Of a stretch of DNA of 64,000 nt, positions 35,340 through 46,112 are shown in pieces. How positions within the stretch are numbered: the first letter of the stretch is position 1; each line of letters opens with the position of its first letter. The notes under the pieces are model-generated. The model had not been told where the DNA came from. It was given only the letters and a program-made list of their open reading frames with translations, and ran no database searches. The DNA is taken from contig NC_083602.1 in the NCBI RefSeq assembly GCF_029168945.1, forward strand, positions 88,608,027 through 88,672,026, in the 5' to 3' direction. Source of the stretch: Cannabis sativa (taxonomy: Eukaryota; Streptophyta; Magnoliopsida; Rosales; Cannabaceae). The position numbers and the translations under genes are program-made.

Positions 35340-35640
35340 TTTTCTTAATCTATGGCATTTGTATCTTGTTCATAGTGGATTTGACAAGATCAATCTCTGC
35401 AAAGAGTTAATATGCCTATATCCACTGAAAGTAGTTCATCTCATTCGCAGATGAATGTACATTCAGGGGTGGATATGAGTTTTTCGTTGTATTCTTAAAA
35501 CGATAACTCTAGATTATACCTTATGCAAAGAAATTTGAAATGTTTGAAAAATTTCATAAATTTCTAGCAATGGTTAAAACCATTAAGGTAAGTGGTTAAA
35601 GATCTTGCGAACTGATAGGGGTGGAGAAATAGTTAGTAGA
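35340..35640 (+). pseudogene. Copia integrase relic in the long-LTR element
   Basis: Broken frames give HLYLVHSGFDKINLCKEL (a decayed GAG-pre-integrase-like stretch), then YEFFVVFLKR and KKFEMFEKFHKFLAMVKTIK, and at 35596-35640 LKILRTDRGGEIVSR, the conserved Copia integrase TDRGGE block. Stops and frameshifts are frequent. It shows that the element descends from a Copia autonomous parent. Confidence 0.7.
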
Positions 35641-37265
35641 TATGCAGTTCAAAGATCATTAAATTGATTTTTGAATTATATCCAAACTTACCTCCCCGTA
35701 AATTTCGAGTTGCATGTTGATGATTAGTTACTAGTCGTTGCCTAAATCCTTCTATGGTAATACAATTTCGGAATGATGTAATGGTTGTATACTTAATGTA
35801 AATCATTACTAGATTCATGGATGACCTAATCTAAATCTTAAGAAAGGCTAGAATCAAGTTAACCATGGTTTGTTAGCTTTTCTAAGTGATTAGGGGTGGA
35901 CCATCCCATTGTCAATAGATAAGAAAGTGTTTGTTCAAACAAATACTACTTTTCTAAGAAAATGACTAAGTCTGAAAAACAAGTAGCAAATAAAGGAGAT
36001 ATTTATTCTTGATTCCAAAAGTGTTCTATCATCTTATAACATATGATGATCCCACTGCCTCTGTTGTCTTGTCACAACCGAAGAGATCAATACCATTTAG
36101 TTTTCTTCGACATAATTCACGGTACCTTGTCGTAGTGGGAGAGTTTCTAGGAACTCACCTTCTTATGACTTGGGAGACACAAGTGATTAAAATCCATTGT
36201 GAGTTTAAACAAGTAATGGATTGTCAAGATAAGAAACTAAGAAGAAAGCCAATAGAACTATGGTTTAATCCATTCACATGGAATGACCTAAAGTTTTCTA
36301 TTACAAGGACATAAAAGGAAATTTTCGTTAATAAGTCTATTCTATGGACTTAACAAAACTTCTGTTCCTAGTATTATAGGTTTGAGTTTATCTAAACCTA
36401 TGGCTTGTGGTATACCTGGTAATTACTTACTCTAATGCAAGCAACTTACTTTAGTAAGATCTTTGAAGCATTTTCTTTCTAATGGCAATCTATAGAAGCT
36501 TCACAACTTCTTAGGTATAGATTTTATTTATCTAAGGAAAAGTCTTAACTATTCCAGAAAAGATAAAACCATGAAAGAATTTCTTACATCAACAGTGAGA
36601 GGTCTTAGATATGCTTTTGTATGCCTTAGACCAGACACCTGCTGTTGAGTGGGAGTAATGAGTAGGTATCAGATTAATCCGGGAGAAGAACATTGGAAGA
36701 CAATCAAGTAAATCCTAAGATAAAGAAGAGGAACTATATGTTAGTCAATAAGGGTGTGTTTAAAACTCTTAGACTACACCATATCAGATTTCGAAATTTG
36801 CCTATGTGCTAGTAAATCTTTCTGATAAGATGGTGATTACTCTGGGGGTGGAATAGTGATTTCGGAGAAGTGTAAAAACCTATCTGAAGTCTCTAGGTCT
36901 ACCAGAGAGAGACTGAATGTTAAAGCTGCAGGAAAGGTACTTATTCAGTCTAAGGAAAGTTCTATACATCTTTGGCACCATTCCAAATTGCCTTAAACTA
37001 CTAGTGTTAATTTCCTGATTAACCAAAAGTAGTTGCCAAAGGTATAGAATCCAGTATCCCAAGAGAGTAGACATATAGAGAGGAATTTCACATTATCAAT
37101 GGTTTTGTGATTAAGGAAGAGTAATGGTGGAGAAAAGGTTGTGTTTAATTCAACCTTTCAGATCCTATTACGAGGAGTTTACTACTACTACACTTGATTT
37201 GCATATCAAGGTGTTGAGATTATTTGAAACGCACTTTTTGTTTTATATTAGTGCAAGTGGGAGTT
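35641..37265. other. Non-coding 3' interior of the long-LTR element
   Basis: No intact gene. The 101-codon frame at 36009-36314 has no domain I recognise and is probably decayed pol. The stretch ends in the polypurine tract before the 3' LTR. Confidence 0.5.
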
Positions 37266-39146
37266 TGTTGGGTTTTATGCCCTAAATAAAACTCATTTCA
37301 ATATAATCAGATTTACTTATTAATATAGATCAGAAATAACATTTAATGTTGCATGGTTCACATGATTTATTTCATGATTATATGTACATAATGTATAAAT
37401 TCATCTGAAACCCTTTTCACATACTTGATCCTGTTTATTGTGTCGTCAACACATTGGAAAGTAAACATGACTATGTGAATAAAGTTTCCTAGATTTATCA
37501 GACATAGGGTTTTACTGATATGATAATCTACAACAAGAGTTTACTTGTATTTGGAGAAATACTATGTTCTTTCCAGAGCATTGGTTAAAGTAAAGCTCAG
37601 GTTGGATGCATGGAGTATGCATCGGAAGGGACCGATATTGAACTTTGACTTAGATTTATTAAACTTACCGTAATATCTATTCAAGTCAATATCGCCTAAG
37701 TTGATCCTAGAATCAAATGATCTTAATCCTGATATGATTAGGCTCAATCTTGAAAGGCTATTCGTGTTCTTTGATTTGTTAGTTAAGCCTACTTTTAGGT
37801 CAGGGTGATACGTACATTTTGGGAACACGGTAGTGCAATTGAGTGGGAGCGCTATCATAAACATGGAATCTATAGCTTCTATCTGGCGAATAGTAAGCAA
37901 AGGATGATCTCCTTCGAGCTTGACCAAACGAACATAAATGGTGGAGTACTCATTTCACATTAGCCGAAATATCATTTATACGGGGTCGAAGTGTTTTAAG
38001 GAATAAATACATTGTAGGGTGTAACGGTAATTTAATCCCTTTACGAGTGTAGATCATTCATATAGAGGATCATTGATCACATTAGGATTATAACAATGGA
38101 TAACTAATGATGTGTCTATATGGTGGAACATATAGAGCATTCTATATACCGAGAGTGCAATCGAGTTCTATGCGTGGATTCAACGAAGAATTAATAAGTT
38201 AGTGAATTTTAGTGCTAAATTCTTGATCTACTTATTGGAAGCTCGGTTATATAGACCCATGGTCCCCCCACTAGTTGAGATAATATTGCTTGTAAGACTC
38301 ATGTAATTGGTTTTGACTAATCAATTATAATTCACAAATTAGACTATGTCTATTTGTGAAATTTTCACTAAGTAAGGGCGAAATTGTAAAGAAAGAGTTA
38401 ACATGGGCATATTTGTTAATTATGATACTTTGTATGGTGCAATTAATAAATATGATAAATGACAATATTATTTAATAATTATTTATAGTTATTAAATAGT
38501 TAGAATTGACATTTAAATGATTGAATTAGGAAATTGGCATTTTTGAGAAAAACAGATACAAAAGTGGTAAAATTGCAAAATTGCAAAAATCAAGGCCCAG
38601 TCCACCTAGACTAGGGCCGGCCACTTATGTCATCTTTTTTAAATGATTTTTTCATTATTTTAATGCCATATAATTCAAATCAAGCCCTAGAGGAATGCTA
38701 TAAATAGATAGTGAAGGCTTCAGGAAAATTACACTTTCTGAATCAGAAAAACCTGAGCCTCCACTCTCTTCTCTAGCCGCCACTCTCTCTCTCTTTTCTT
38801 CCTCAATATTTCGAACCTCTCTTAGTGATTAGAGTAGTGCCCACACACATCAAGTGATACCTCAATCATAGTGAGGAAGATCGTGAAGAAAGATCATCGA
38901 AAGGAGTTTCGGCATCAAAGATTCAGAGAAAGAGATCCAGGTTCAGATATTGATAATGCTCTGCTACAGAAAGGAATCAAGGGCTAGATATCTGAACGGA
39001 AGGAGTCATTATATTCCGCTGCACCCAATGTAAGGTTTCTTAAACTTTATATGTGTTTATTTCATCGTTTTAGAAAGTTCATATTTAGGATGTTAATAAA
39101 CATACTTGTGAGTAGATCTAAGATCCTGGTAAAATAAATTCCAACA
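37266..39146 (+). repeat. 3' LTR of the long-LTR element
   Basis: 1,881 bp. It differs from the 5' LTR at about eight sites by eye, all at or next to a CG in one copy (see findings). TATAAATA is at 38699-38706. Confidence 0.95.
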
Positions 39147-39151
39147 GTTTT

Positions 39152-41334
39152 CTGGAAAGAATGATTTTGGCCTATGGCGTGTGAAGATGAGGGCCATGTT
39201 AGTTCAGCAAGGCCTTCAAGCAGCCTTACTGGAAGAGAAAGACTTACCAACCTCCATGACAGCTAAGGAGAAGACTGAGATGTTCGAGAAAGCTCACAGT
39301 GCCTTGATTCTAAGTCTTGGAGATAAAGTGTTACGTGAAGTTTCGAAGGAGACAACAGCTTCTGGGGTCTGGAAGAAATTGGAAAGTCTGTACATGACCA
39401 AGTCACTAGCAAATAGACTATTTCTGAAGCAGAAATTGTATGCATTCAAGATGGTAACAGGGAGAAGTGTAGAGGATCACTTGGACGAATTCAACAAGAT
39501 CATTCTTGATCTTGAGAATATTGGAATTAGGATCGAAGATGAGGATCAAGCCATCATAGTTCTAAACTCATTGCCCACTGAATCGTACGAGCATTTTGTG
39601 GATACAATGATGTTTGGAAAGGAATCATTGACTCTCGAAGAAGTTCAGAATGCCTTGATGTCAAAGGAGCTTAAGAAGAAATCTGAACAGAAGGATGAAG
39701 TTGATGGAGATGGTTTGTTTGTTCGAGGAAAGAATTCCAAGAAAGGAAACAAGGATCACACTGGACAGAACAAAGATCAAGGAAAATCTAATTCTAAGTT
39801 CAAAAGGAAATGTTTCATCTGCAGCAAGACTACTCATCTCAGGAAAGATTGTCCAATTCTGAAAAGCTACAATCAGAATCGATCTGGTGATGCAGGGTTA
39901 ATTTCTGATGGTGATAACAGTGAGGGATATGACAGTGCTGGAGTTCTTGTTGTCTCAGACTCAAATTCAAGAACTGGATGGGTGATGGACTCAGGATGTT
40001 CATTTCATGTATGTCCTGATAAATCACAATTCAGTGAATATCAAGCATTGGAAGGTGGGACTGTAAGATTGGGAGACAACAGATCATGTCCCATCACTGG
40101 AATGGGAAAAATAAAATTACAGCTTCATGGTGGAGGTGTTGCAGAGTTGAAGCAAGTAAGGCATGTTCCTGAACTAAAGAGAAATCTAATTTCTGTGGCT
40201 ATGTTAGATCAAGAAGGGTATACTGTTCGAATAGAAAGTGGAACAATGAGAGTGATTATGGGATCAAGAATGGTGATGAAAGGAATCAAAGACCATGGGA
40301 TCTACATATTACAAGGAAATACCATGATTAGTGAAGTAAATGTTGCAGCCTGTGATGCCAAGAAAAACACAGAAATCTGGCATAAGAGACTGGGGCATAT
40401 TAGCAATGGAGGTCTTAAAATTCTTGAAAAGAAGGGTGTTTTTGGTAAGAACAAGCTACAAGATCTAGATTTCTGTGATCAATGTGTGTTGGGGAAGTCA
40501 ACCAAAGTCAAGTTTGGTACAGGGAAGCACACATCCAATGGCATCTTGGATTACTTACACTCAGACCTATGGGGACCATCCAGAACCATTTCCAGAGGTG
40601 GAGCAAGGTATTTCTTTACCATCATAGATGATTTTTCAAGGTATGTTTGGATACACATTTTGAAAAATAAAAATGATGTTCTAACTAAGTTTAAGGAATG
40701 GAAAATCCTACTTGAAACTCAAACTGGTAGAAAGGTTAAGAACTTGAGAACTGACAATGGAATGGAGTTCTGTTCAGATGAATTTTCAGTTTTTTGCAGG
40801 AAAGTTGGCATAAGGAGACATAAAACAGTGCCTAAGAACCCTCAACAAAATGGTTTAGCAGAGAGAATGAATAGAACCATTTTGGAGAGGGTAAGATGCA
40901 TGTTAATACAAGCTGGATTACCAAAGAATTTTTGGGGAGAGGCTGTTAACACAGCCTGTTACTTAATAAACAGATGTCCCTCATCTGCAATTCAATTCAA
41001 AACCCCCATAGAAGCTTGGACAGGGAAGAATGCCAACTATGATCACTTGAGAGTCTTTGGTTGTGTTGCCTTTGCTCACATTAGGCAAGATAAACTAGAA
41101 CCAAGAGCAAGAAAATGTATTTTTCTTGGCTATCCAGATGGAGTAAAAGGTTACAAATTGTGGAGTATTGAAGAAGGGAATCATCAAAAGTACTTCACAA
41201 GCAGGGATGTAACCTTTGATGAAAGTAGAATGTACAAGGATACTCTCAAAAGCAACCCTGCAACTGATCAATTAACAATCGACAGTGAATCCCAGTTTGA
41301 GGTGGAGCCAGATCATAAAAAAGGAGGATTCTGA
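39152..41334 (+). CDS. Copia gag, protease and integrase part
   Basis: A UBN2-type gag domain (LFLKQKLYAFKMVTGRSVED, LDEFNKIILDLENIGI) is followed by a zinc knuckle CFICSKTTHLRKDC (CX2CX4HX4C), then an aspartic-protease site WVMDSGCSFHVCP with DSG intact. The GAG-pre-integrase zinc site (IWHKRLGHIS ... CDQCVLGKS) and the integrase core follow: LHSDLWGP, TDNGMEFCSDEF and NPQQNGLAERMN supply the D, D and E residues. Gag residues that resemble TNT1-type elements, with FGLWRVKMRAMLVQQGL, place it in the Tork clade. It ends just after the FLGYPDGVKGYKLW region, where the frame shifts. Confidence 0.92.
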
Positions 41335-43075
41335 ACAAGTAGAAATAGAAGAAACAGTAGATGAAGAACCAGAAGAAAGAATGAGTGATGATGAAGATCA
41401 TGAGAGGGAGGACTATCAACTTGTAAGAGATAGAAAGAGAAGAGCAATAAAACCACCAATCAGATTTGGTTTTGCTGATGTCATCTACTATGCACTGAAT
41501 GTTTCAGAAGGAGAAGAGCCTAGATCCTACAGAGAAGCTATGAGATCAGTGAACAAGCATCAGTGGGGACAAGCTATGGATAGTGAGATGGACTCCCTCA
41601 GAAGAAATAAGACCTGGATAGTTATAAGGTTACCTGCAGGAAGGAAAGTTGTGAGTTGCAAGTGGGTTTATAGGCACAAAGATGAGATTCCAGGGATTGA
41701 ACCAGCTAGGTTTAAGGCTAGATTAGTGGCCAGGGATTTCACACAAAGGGAAGGTATTGATTACCATGAAATATTTTCCCCTGTGGTGAAACACACCTCT
41801 ATTAGATTGCTTCTCAGCATTGTAGCCTATAATGACCTAGAACTTGTGCAACTAGATGTAAAAACAGCATTTCTACATGGAGATTTGGAGGAGGAGATTT
41901 ATATGAGACAACCAGAAGGATATGAGGAGAAAGGGAAAGAAGATCATGTATGTCTATTGAAGAGATCCTTATATGGCCTAAAACAATCACCTAGACAATG
42001 GTATAGAAGGTTTGATGATTTTGTAACCAAAATAGGGTTCAAAAGAAGTGCCTATGACAGCTGTGTTTATGTGAGAAAGGCAAAAGGATTAGTGTTCTTG
42101 CTGCTATATGTTGATGATATGTTAGTAGCTAGCAAGGACAGAAATGAAATTGACAAGATCAAAAGGCTATTGAGTAAAGAGTTTGACATGAAAGATCTAG
42201 GGGCTGCAAAGAAAATTCTTGGGATTGAGATTGATAGAAACAGAGAACAAAGATGCTTAAAGCTATCCCAGCATAGCTACATCGAAAAGATCCTAAGGAA
42301 GTTCAATTTTCTGGATTGCAAACCAGTAAGCACCCCTATTGGCATGCAATTTAGATTAAATAGCTCCCAATCACCTTGCACTGATGAAGATACAAAATAC
42401 ATGGAAAATATACCATATTCTAATGTGGTAGGCAGTATAATGTATCTAATGGTGTGCTCCAGACCAGATCTAAGTCATGCTGTAAGTGCTGTTAGCAGGT
42501 TCATGGGAAATCCAAGCACTGAACATTGGTGTGCTGTGAAGTGGATACTAAGATACTTAAGGGGAACAATGGATATAGGCTTGATCTATGGTCCAAACAC
42601 ATCTAATACTCAAATAGAAGGGTTTGTAGATTCAGATTATGCAGGAGATTTAGACTCAAGGAAGTCTCAAACTGGTTTTGTGTTCAGAATAAACAATAGC
42701 ACAATCAGTTGGAAGGCAAACTTACAAACCGTAGTTGCTCTGTCAACTACTGAAGCAGAATACATTGCTTGCACTGAAGCTGTCAAAGAAGCACTCTTGC
42801 TCAAGGGAATCACCAGGGAGCTTGGTGTTGAACAGAGCACAGTTGTCATCCATTGTGACAGTCAAAGTGCACTCCATTTAAGCAAGAATCAGGTCTTTCA
42901 TGAGAGGACCAAACACATAGATGTGAGATACCATTTCATTTGAGACACTGTAGCTGAAGGAAAGATCAAGCTTCAAAAAATTTCAACACATGAAAATCCC
43001 TCTGATATGCTTACCAAACCACTTCCCACAGCAAAATTCAAGCAATGTTTAGACTTACTTCAAATTGCAGCCTAA
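41285..43075 (+). CDS. Copia reverse transcriptase and RNase H part
   Basis: The reverse transcriptase opens near [20 protein letters not shown] and includes [51 protein letters not shown] and the catalytic [10 protein letters not shown]. RNase H follows: [18 protein letters not shown], then [20 protein letters not shown], and [17 protein letters not shown] at 42941-42943 cuts it after HIDVRYHFI; beyond it the frame still reads the usual tail ([17 protein letters not shown]). It follows the gag-integrase part after the A6 frameshift. Confidence 0.92.
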
Positions 43076-43181
43076 AAGGCTGGTTTTTGTTAATTTCTGT
43101 CAATTGTAAGTCTGTATGTTTTTTTGTTTAAAAGTGTGTAATCTCTTTTGATTCTGTACATTAGGTTCCTAGGTGGAGATT

Positions 43182-43465
43182 TGTGAAATGTTAGTTGGTT
43201 AGTTACCTATTGTACACGTGTCAAGTTAGTAGGCTCTAGTTCGGTATGTTAGGTAAGTTAGTTAATAACTAACTCCTAGCTTTTCCTAAGACATGTATAT
43301 AAATGTCTAACTAGTGCTAATTCATTGTTGTAACATTCATACACACTCAAATCAATACAATTCAATTTACTAAAACTGTTCTTGTGTTCAATGGCCAATC
43401 GGCCAATCACCTTGTGAGTTCATCTTGAGAGTTTGAGAGAGATTCATGCAAGGCTTTGCATAACA
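43182..43465 (+). repeat. 3' LTR of the Tork-like Copia
   Basis: 284 bp, TGTGAA...TAACA, preceded by the polypurine tract AGGTGGAGATT and followed by the target duplication AGCAC. Confidence 0.95.
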
Positions 43466-43731
43466 AGCACATTTTGCAAACTGCGCTGGCAAAGAGGTCA
43501 AAGTTTTACTACATTTGCAGTGGCTAAATCTAACTTTTACTTGCATATTTACGCGCTGGGAAAAATCATTTTTGCCAACACTTTTCATTTTATGCTGATA
43601 AGAGTTCTAATACCACCATTGATTTGCCAACCCCCTTTTGCCAACACATCACAAGTAAATTCTATTTTACCAACGCCTTACCAACTTTTGCCAGCACAAA
43701 AATGTATTGGCAAAAGTAACATTTCTTGTAG
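43466..43731. mobile_element. CACTA-like non-autonomous element, right fragment
   Basis: It resumes after the Copia insertion and ends AAAAGTAACATTTCTTGTAG, the inverse of the left end at 28503. Words such as TTTTGCCAACAC, TTTTGCCAGCAC and CGCTGGCAAA recur in both directions. A related segment is at 47310-47790. No transposase. Confidence 0.6.
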
Positions 43732-43919
43732 TTTATTTTTAACAGTTTACGTAATTTTAATTGTTTAAATATATTAAAATTATTATAAATATAAAAAAAA
43801 TGATAAATTATTTAAAAATAAATAATACATTATTTTTTTTTAAAAAAAAAAATTCTTCATCTTCCTCCTTAAAAACGATGTTTTTTTTAATTATTATCAT
43901 TTTTTTTCATATTTTATAA
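43732..43919. other. AT-rich spacer
   Basis: A/T homopolymer-rich; no feature. Confidence 0.4.
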
Positions 43920-44720
43920 TAAGGTTTATCGGTTCTATTAGTTTTGGAACTCTAATTTGTTGTGTTTTGACGATATTTAGAGTATTGCTATACTATTTAT
44001 CGATAGGGAAACTTTTAGTTTTAATTTTAAGTCACTGAAAAGTAATTTAGCGTATCACTTATTAGTTTTACGAATGTTGTGACTTAGGGGCCTGTAAATC
44101 GTCGAGCAACGATTTCTACTTAGGTTGACCGACACACACCTGAATTTAAAATTAAGATAAAATTAGTATAATAATATGCATATATGATTACATGTTAAGT
44201 GTGCATATTTACGAATACCTGTTAGAAAACATATCAGTAATGACAGTATTAGTGTACATATAGAGTTGCACTGAATACTGATAAATGTATGTTTGGCAAA
44301 GTACTGACTGGCGCTATCGCATCAGTACGACTAGTGTATCGAGTGTAAGCTAATATTATGGTTAATAGTACGGGCGTCGAACGTTGTTATGATATGATAA
44401 TTATATACTTTTCTTACTGATGAGTCTGTCGACTCACATATATTGTTTGTATATGTAGGTAAGAGCAAGGCTAAAGTTAAACAACAATGAGCTCGAGTTG
44501 ATGAAGATTGTACATATCAGGGTAGAGTGTTCGATCTTCGAGGCAACAAGCTTTATTTTAGTAGTCGCTAGACGATAACTTTTGTAACTAAATATGTCGT
44601 AACAGTTGTAAATTTTTAAAACGGATCCCTAAATGCATAAAGTGGTTTAATTATTTAAGTTTATAATGTTTAAATAAGAAATTTTTTTAAATTATTCATA
44701 TTTTTTCATAATCACTTTAA
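43920..44720 (+). repeat. Decayed Gypsy LTR related to the element at 48886
   Basis: It matches, in the opposite orientation and with many changes, the LTRs at 48886-51117. Shared landmarks are TATCGATAGGGAAACTTTTA, CTTACTGA(TGA)GTCTGTCGACT and TGTAGGTAAGAGCAAGGCT, and GATTGTACATATCAGGG. Only the distal part of the LTR is present and no internal region follows. It is an old solo or truncated LTR. Confidence 0.75.
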
Positions 44721-44981
44721 TTGATTAGCAAAGGTGTTCAGATCATTAAGAAATTACAATAACACTCCTAATTTAATGTATACACATTAGCTATTTATAT
44801 TCGCATTTAATAAAAAAATTTAGACAGAATAAATTTAGAGGGTTTGGCTCTAAAAAATAAGTTTGTGTAACAAAATGATGAATAGTTCAGCCGCTAATAT
44901 CTCTTTATTTTATATGTATGTATGGAGGTTAACTTCAAATGCAAATATTTCTACATATAATTAATTCGAATATTAATTTTT
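44721..44981. other. 3' flank of the ATS3-like gene
   Basis: AT-rich; it presumably holds the 3' UTR. No other feature. Confidence 0.4.
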
Positions 44982-46112
44982 CTACACAAATATTTTCCTT
45001 GTATGCTTAATCCCAAAAGGAGTGACATCATTATCACATAAATCCAAACCATGCCAAACCTTTCTAGGTAAGTACCTTCGAAAGTAAAAGAAATGAGAAT
45101 CATGAGTATTAACATACCCTAATGCCCTAACTTGTACAAACCCAGGTCTCCAATCATCATTGCCAGACAACTTAAGATACAAATAACAAATAGGTGATGA
45201 TGATGATGATGAGTAGTCAAGGCATTGACCCTGAACTCTAAACTGGTCAACCATGCAAGCCTGAAATGGTGTACGAGGAACATCATCAAGAACATCAGGG
45301 TACAAAGGGTCAACCTTTCTTACATGTTTGTTGTTCAGATGCTTAATCAAAACCTCATTTCCATTTTTGTCGCCGAATCTTATGCTGATGGGGCTTCTCG
45401 TCTCAGCTCCTTTTGTACATGTTGTTTCTACCGTAACTGTATACGTGCAATTTTTCTGATTTTATTTTTTCATTAATTAAAATTAGTCATGAAATAATTA
45501 ATTATAAAAAGAAATGTGGATATAATTTGTCTAGATACCAAAAAAAAAAAAAGACACATTCTTAGAGTAAGAGCAAAATTAGTGTCTCAATTAACCTAAA
45601 GTGTTCCATATATGTAAATGCATTATACGTTGATTAAATATATTTATATATTTATTGAGAAAATAGTTTTAGAAAGAAGATGTATATTCAAGGCCGAGCT
45701 CTAAAAAATTCATTGATAATATTAGCATCAATTAAAATAGAGAATTTTGAATACATGAAAAATAGTCAGGTAACCAGATTGTATTTGTAGAAGCTTTCAA
45801 AGCAAAATATATATAAGCAAGAAAATATATACATATATAGCATAGATCAACTATACATGATGTTGTAAGATATTTATATAGTTCGAGGAGGTAGTTCTTA
45901 TATTTGAAGCAAATATATGTAAATGCATATGGTTATTACTAGCTAGGTGATAAGATAACAATTTATATATATATAGTTGAGTAGTGTACCTTGTTTTGAG
46001 GGGTGATAACTTTTTCAGCTGTGCCAAGTGAAGCAAACAAAAACACACCCAAACAATAATTGAACAAAATGACATTAATTATGATCAATGGTCCTCTTAT
46101 CTTCATCTCCAT
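44982..46112 (-). CDS. ATS3-like (embryo-specific protein 3) PLAT-domain secreted protein
   Basis: Two minus-strand exons, 46112-45990 and 45455-44982, join in phase 0 (AACAAG|GTACAC ... CAG|AAAAAT) to give 198 residues. Residues 1 to about 31 are a signal peptide with a hydrophobic core (LIIINVILFNYCLGVFLFAS). The rest is the ATS3/PLAT-LH2 beta-sandwich: CTYTVTVETTC, SISIRFGDKNGNEVLIKHL, then RTPFQACMVDQFRVQGQC, ICYLYLKLSGNDDWRPGFVQ and KVWHGLDLC. The paired cysteines are typical of the family. Family members are small, probably apoplastic proteins named for embryo expression; their biochemical role is poorly known. A six-Ser run interrupts the usual C-x-ICYLYL spacing. A TATA-like TATATATATAAATG is on the minus strand at about 46186-46199. 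Start: first in-frame ATG before the signal peptide; a second Met is two codons on. Confidence 0.87.

Larger units (their letters stand above)
28975..39146 (+). mobile_element. Long-LTR, almost non-coding retrotransposon (LARD-like, Copia-derived)
   Basis: Two LTRs of 1,881 bp (28975-30855, 37266-39146) begin TGTTGGGTTTTATG and end TTCCAACA. The target duplication GTTTT (28970-28974, 39147-39151) lies inside the gag of the host Copia. A Copia-style primer site (30858-30870) and a polypurine tract (GTGCAAGTGGGAG, 37251-37263) are present. The 6.4-kb interior has no long frame; only relics of Copia integrase can be read near 35340-35640. The near-identity of the LTRs shows a recent jump, so it must have been mobilised in trans. 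Confidence 0.93.
28941..43075 (+). pseudogene. Copia gag-pol polyprotein, split by the inner element, one frameshift and one stop
   Basis: The start ATG is at 28941. After about 34 bases the frame is cut by the inner element and resumes at 39152, in frame once the GTTTT duplication is allowed for. The first long piece runs to a stop at 41334. The frame changes at an A6 run (41317-41322), and the second piece (open from 41285) continues to a TGA at 42941, where relatives have Arg (CGA to TGA). The same frame is then open to TAA at 43075. Every domain is present, with catalytic residues described in the two parts below. Expected activity in the host: reverse transcription and integration from cytoplasmic particles. 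As it stands no full polyprotein can be made. Confidence 0.9.
28574..43465 (+). mobile_element. Ty1/Copia retrotransposon (Tork-like), interrupted by a second LTR element
   Basis: Two 284-bp LTRs (28574-28857, 43182-43465) start TGTGAAATG and end GCATAACA; I see one base difference between them. The target duplication AGCAC is exact (28569-28573, 43466-43470). The primer site TGGTATCAGAGC (28860-28871) and a polypurine tract (AGGTGGAGATT, 43171-43181) are in place. Order: gag, protease, integrase, RT, RNase H, the Copia order. Without the 10.2-kb insertion at 28975-39146 the element would be about 4.7 kb. It was active until recently but is now broken by that insertion, a frameshift and a late stop. 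Confidence 0.95.

Noticed and set aside
36009..36314. 101-codon frame in the long-LTR interior
   Set aside because: No recognisable domain; it lies where decayed Copia pol is expected.
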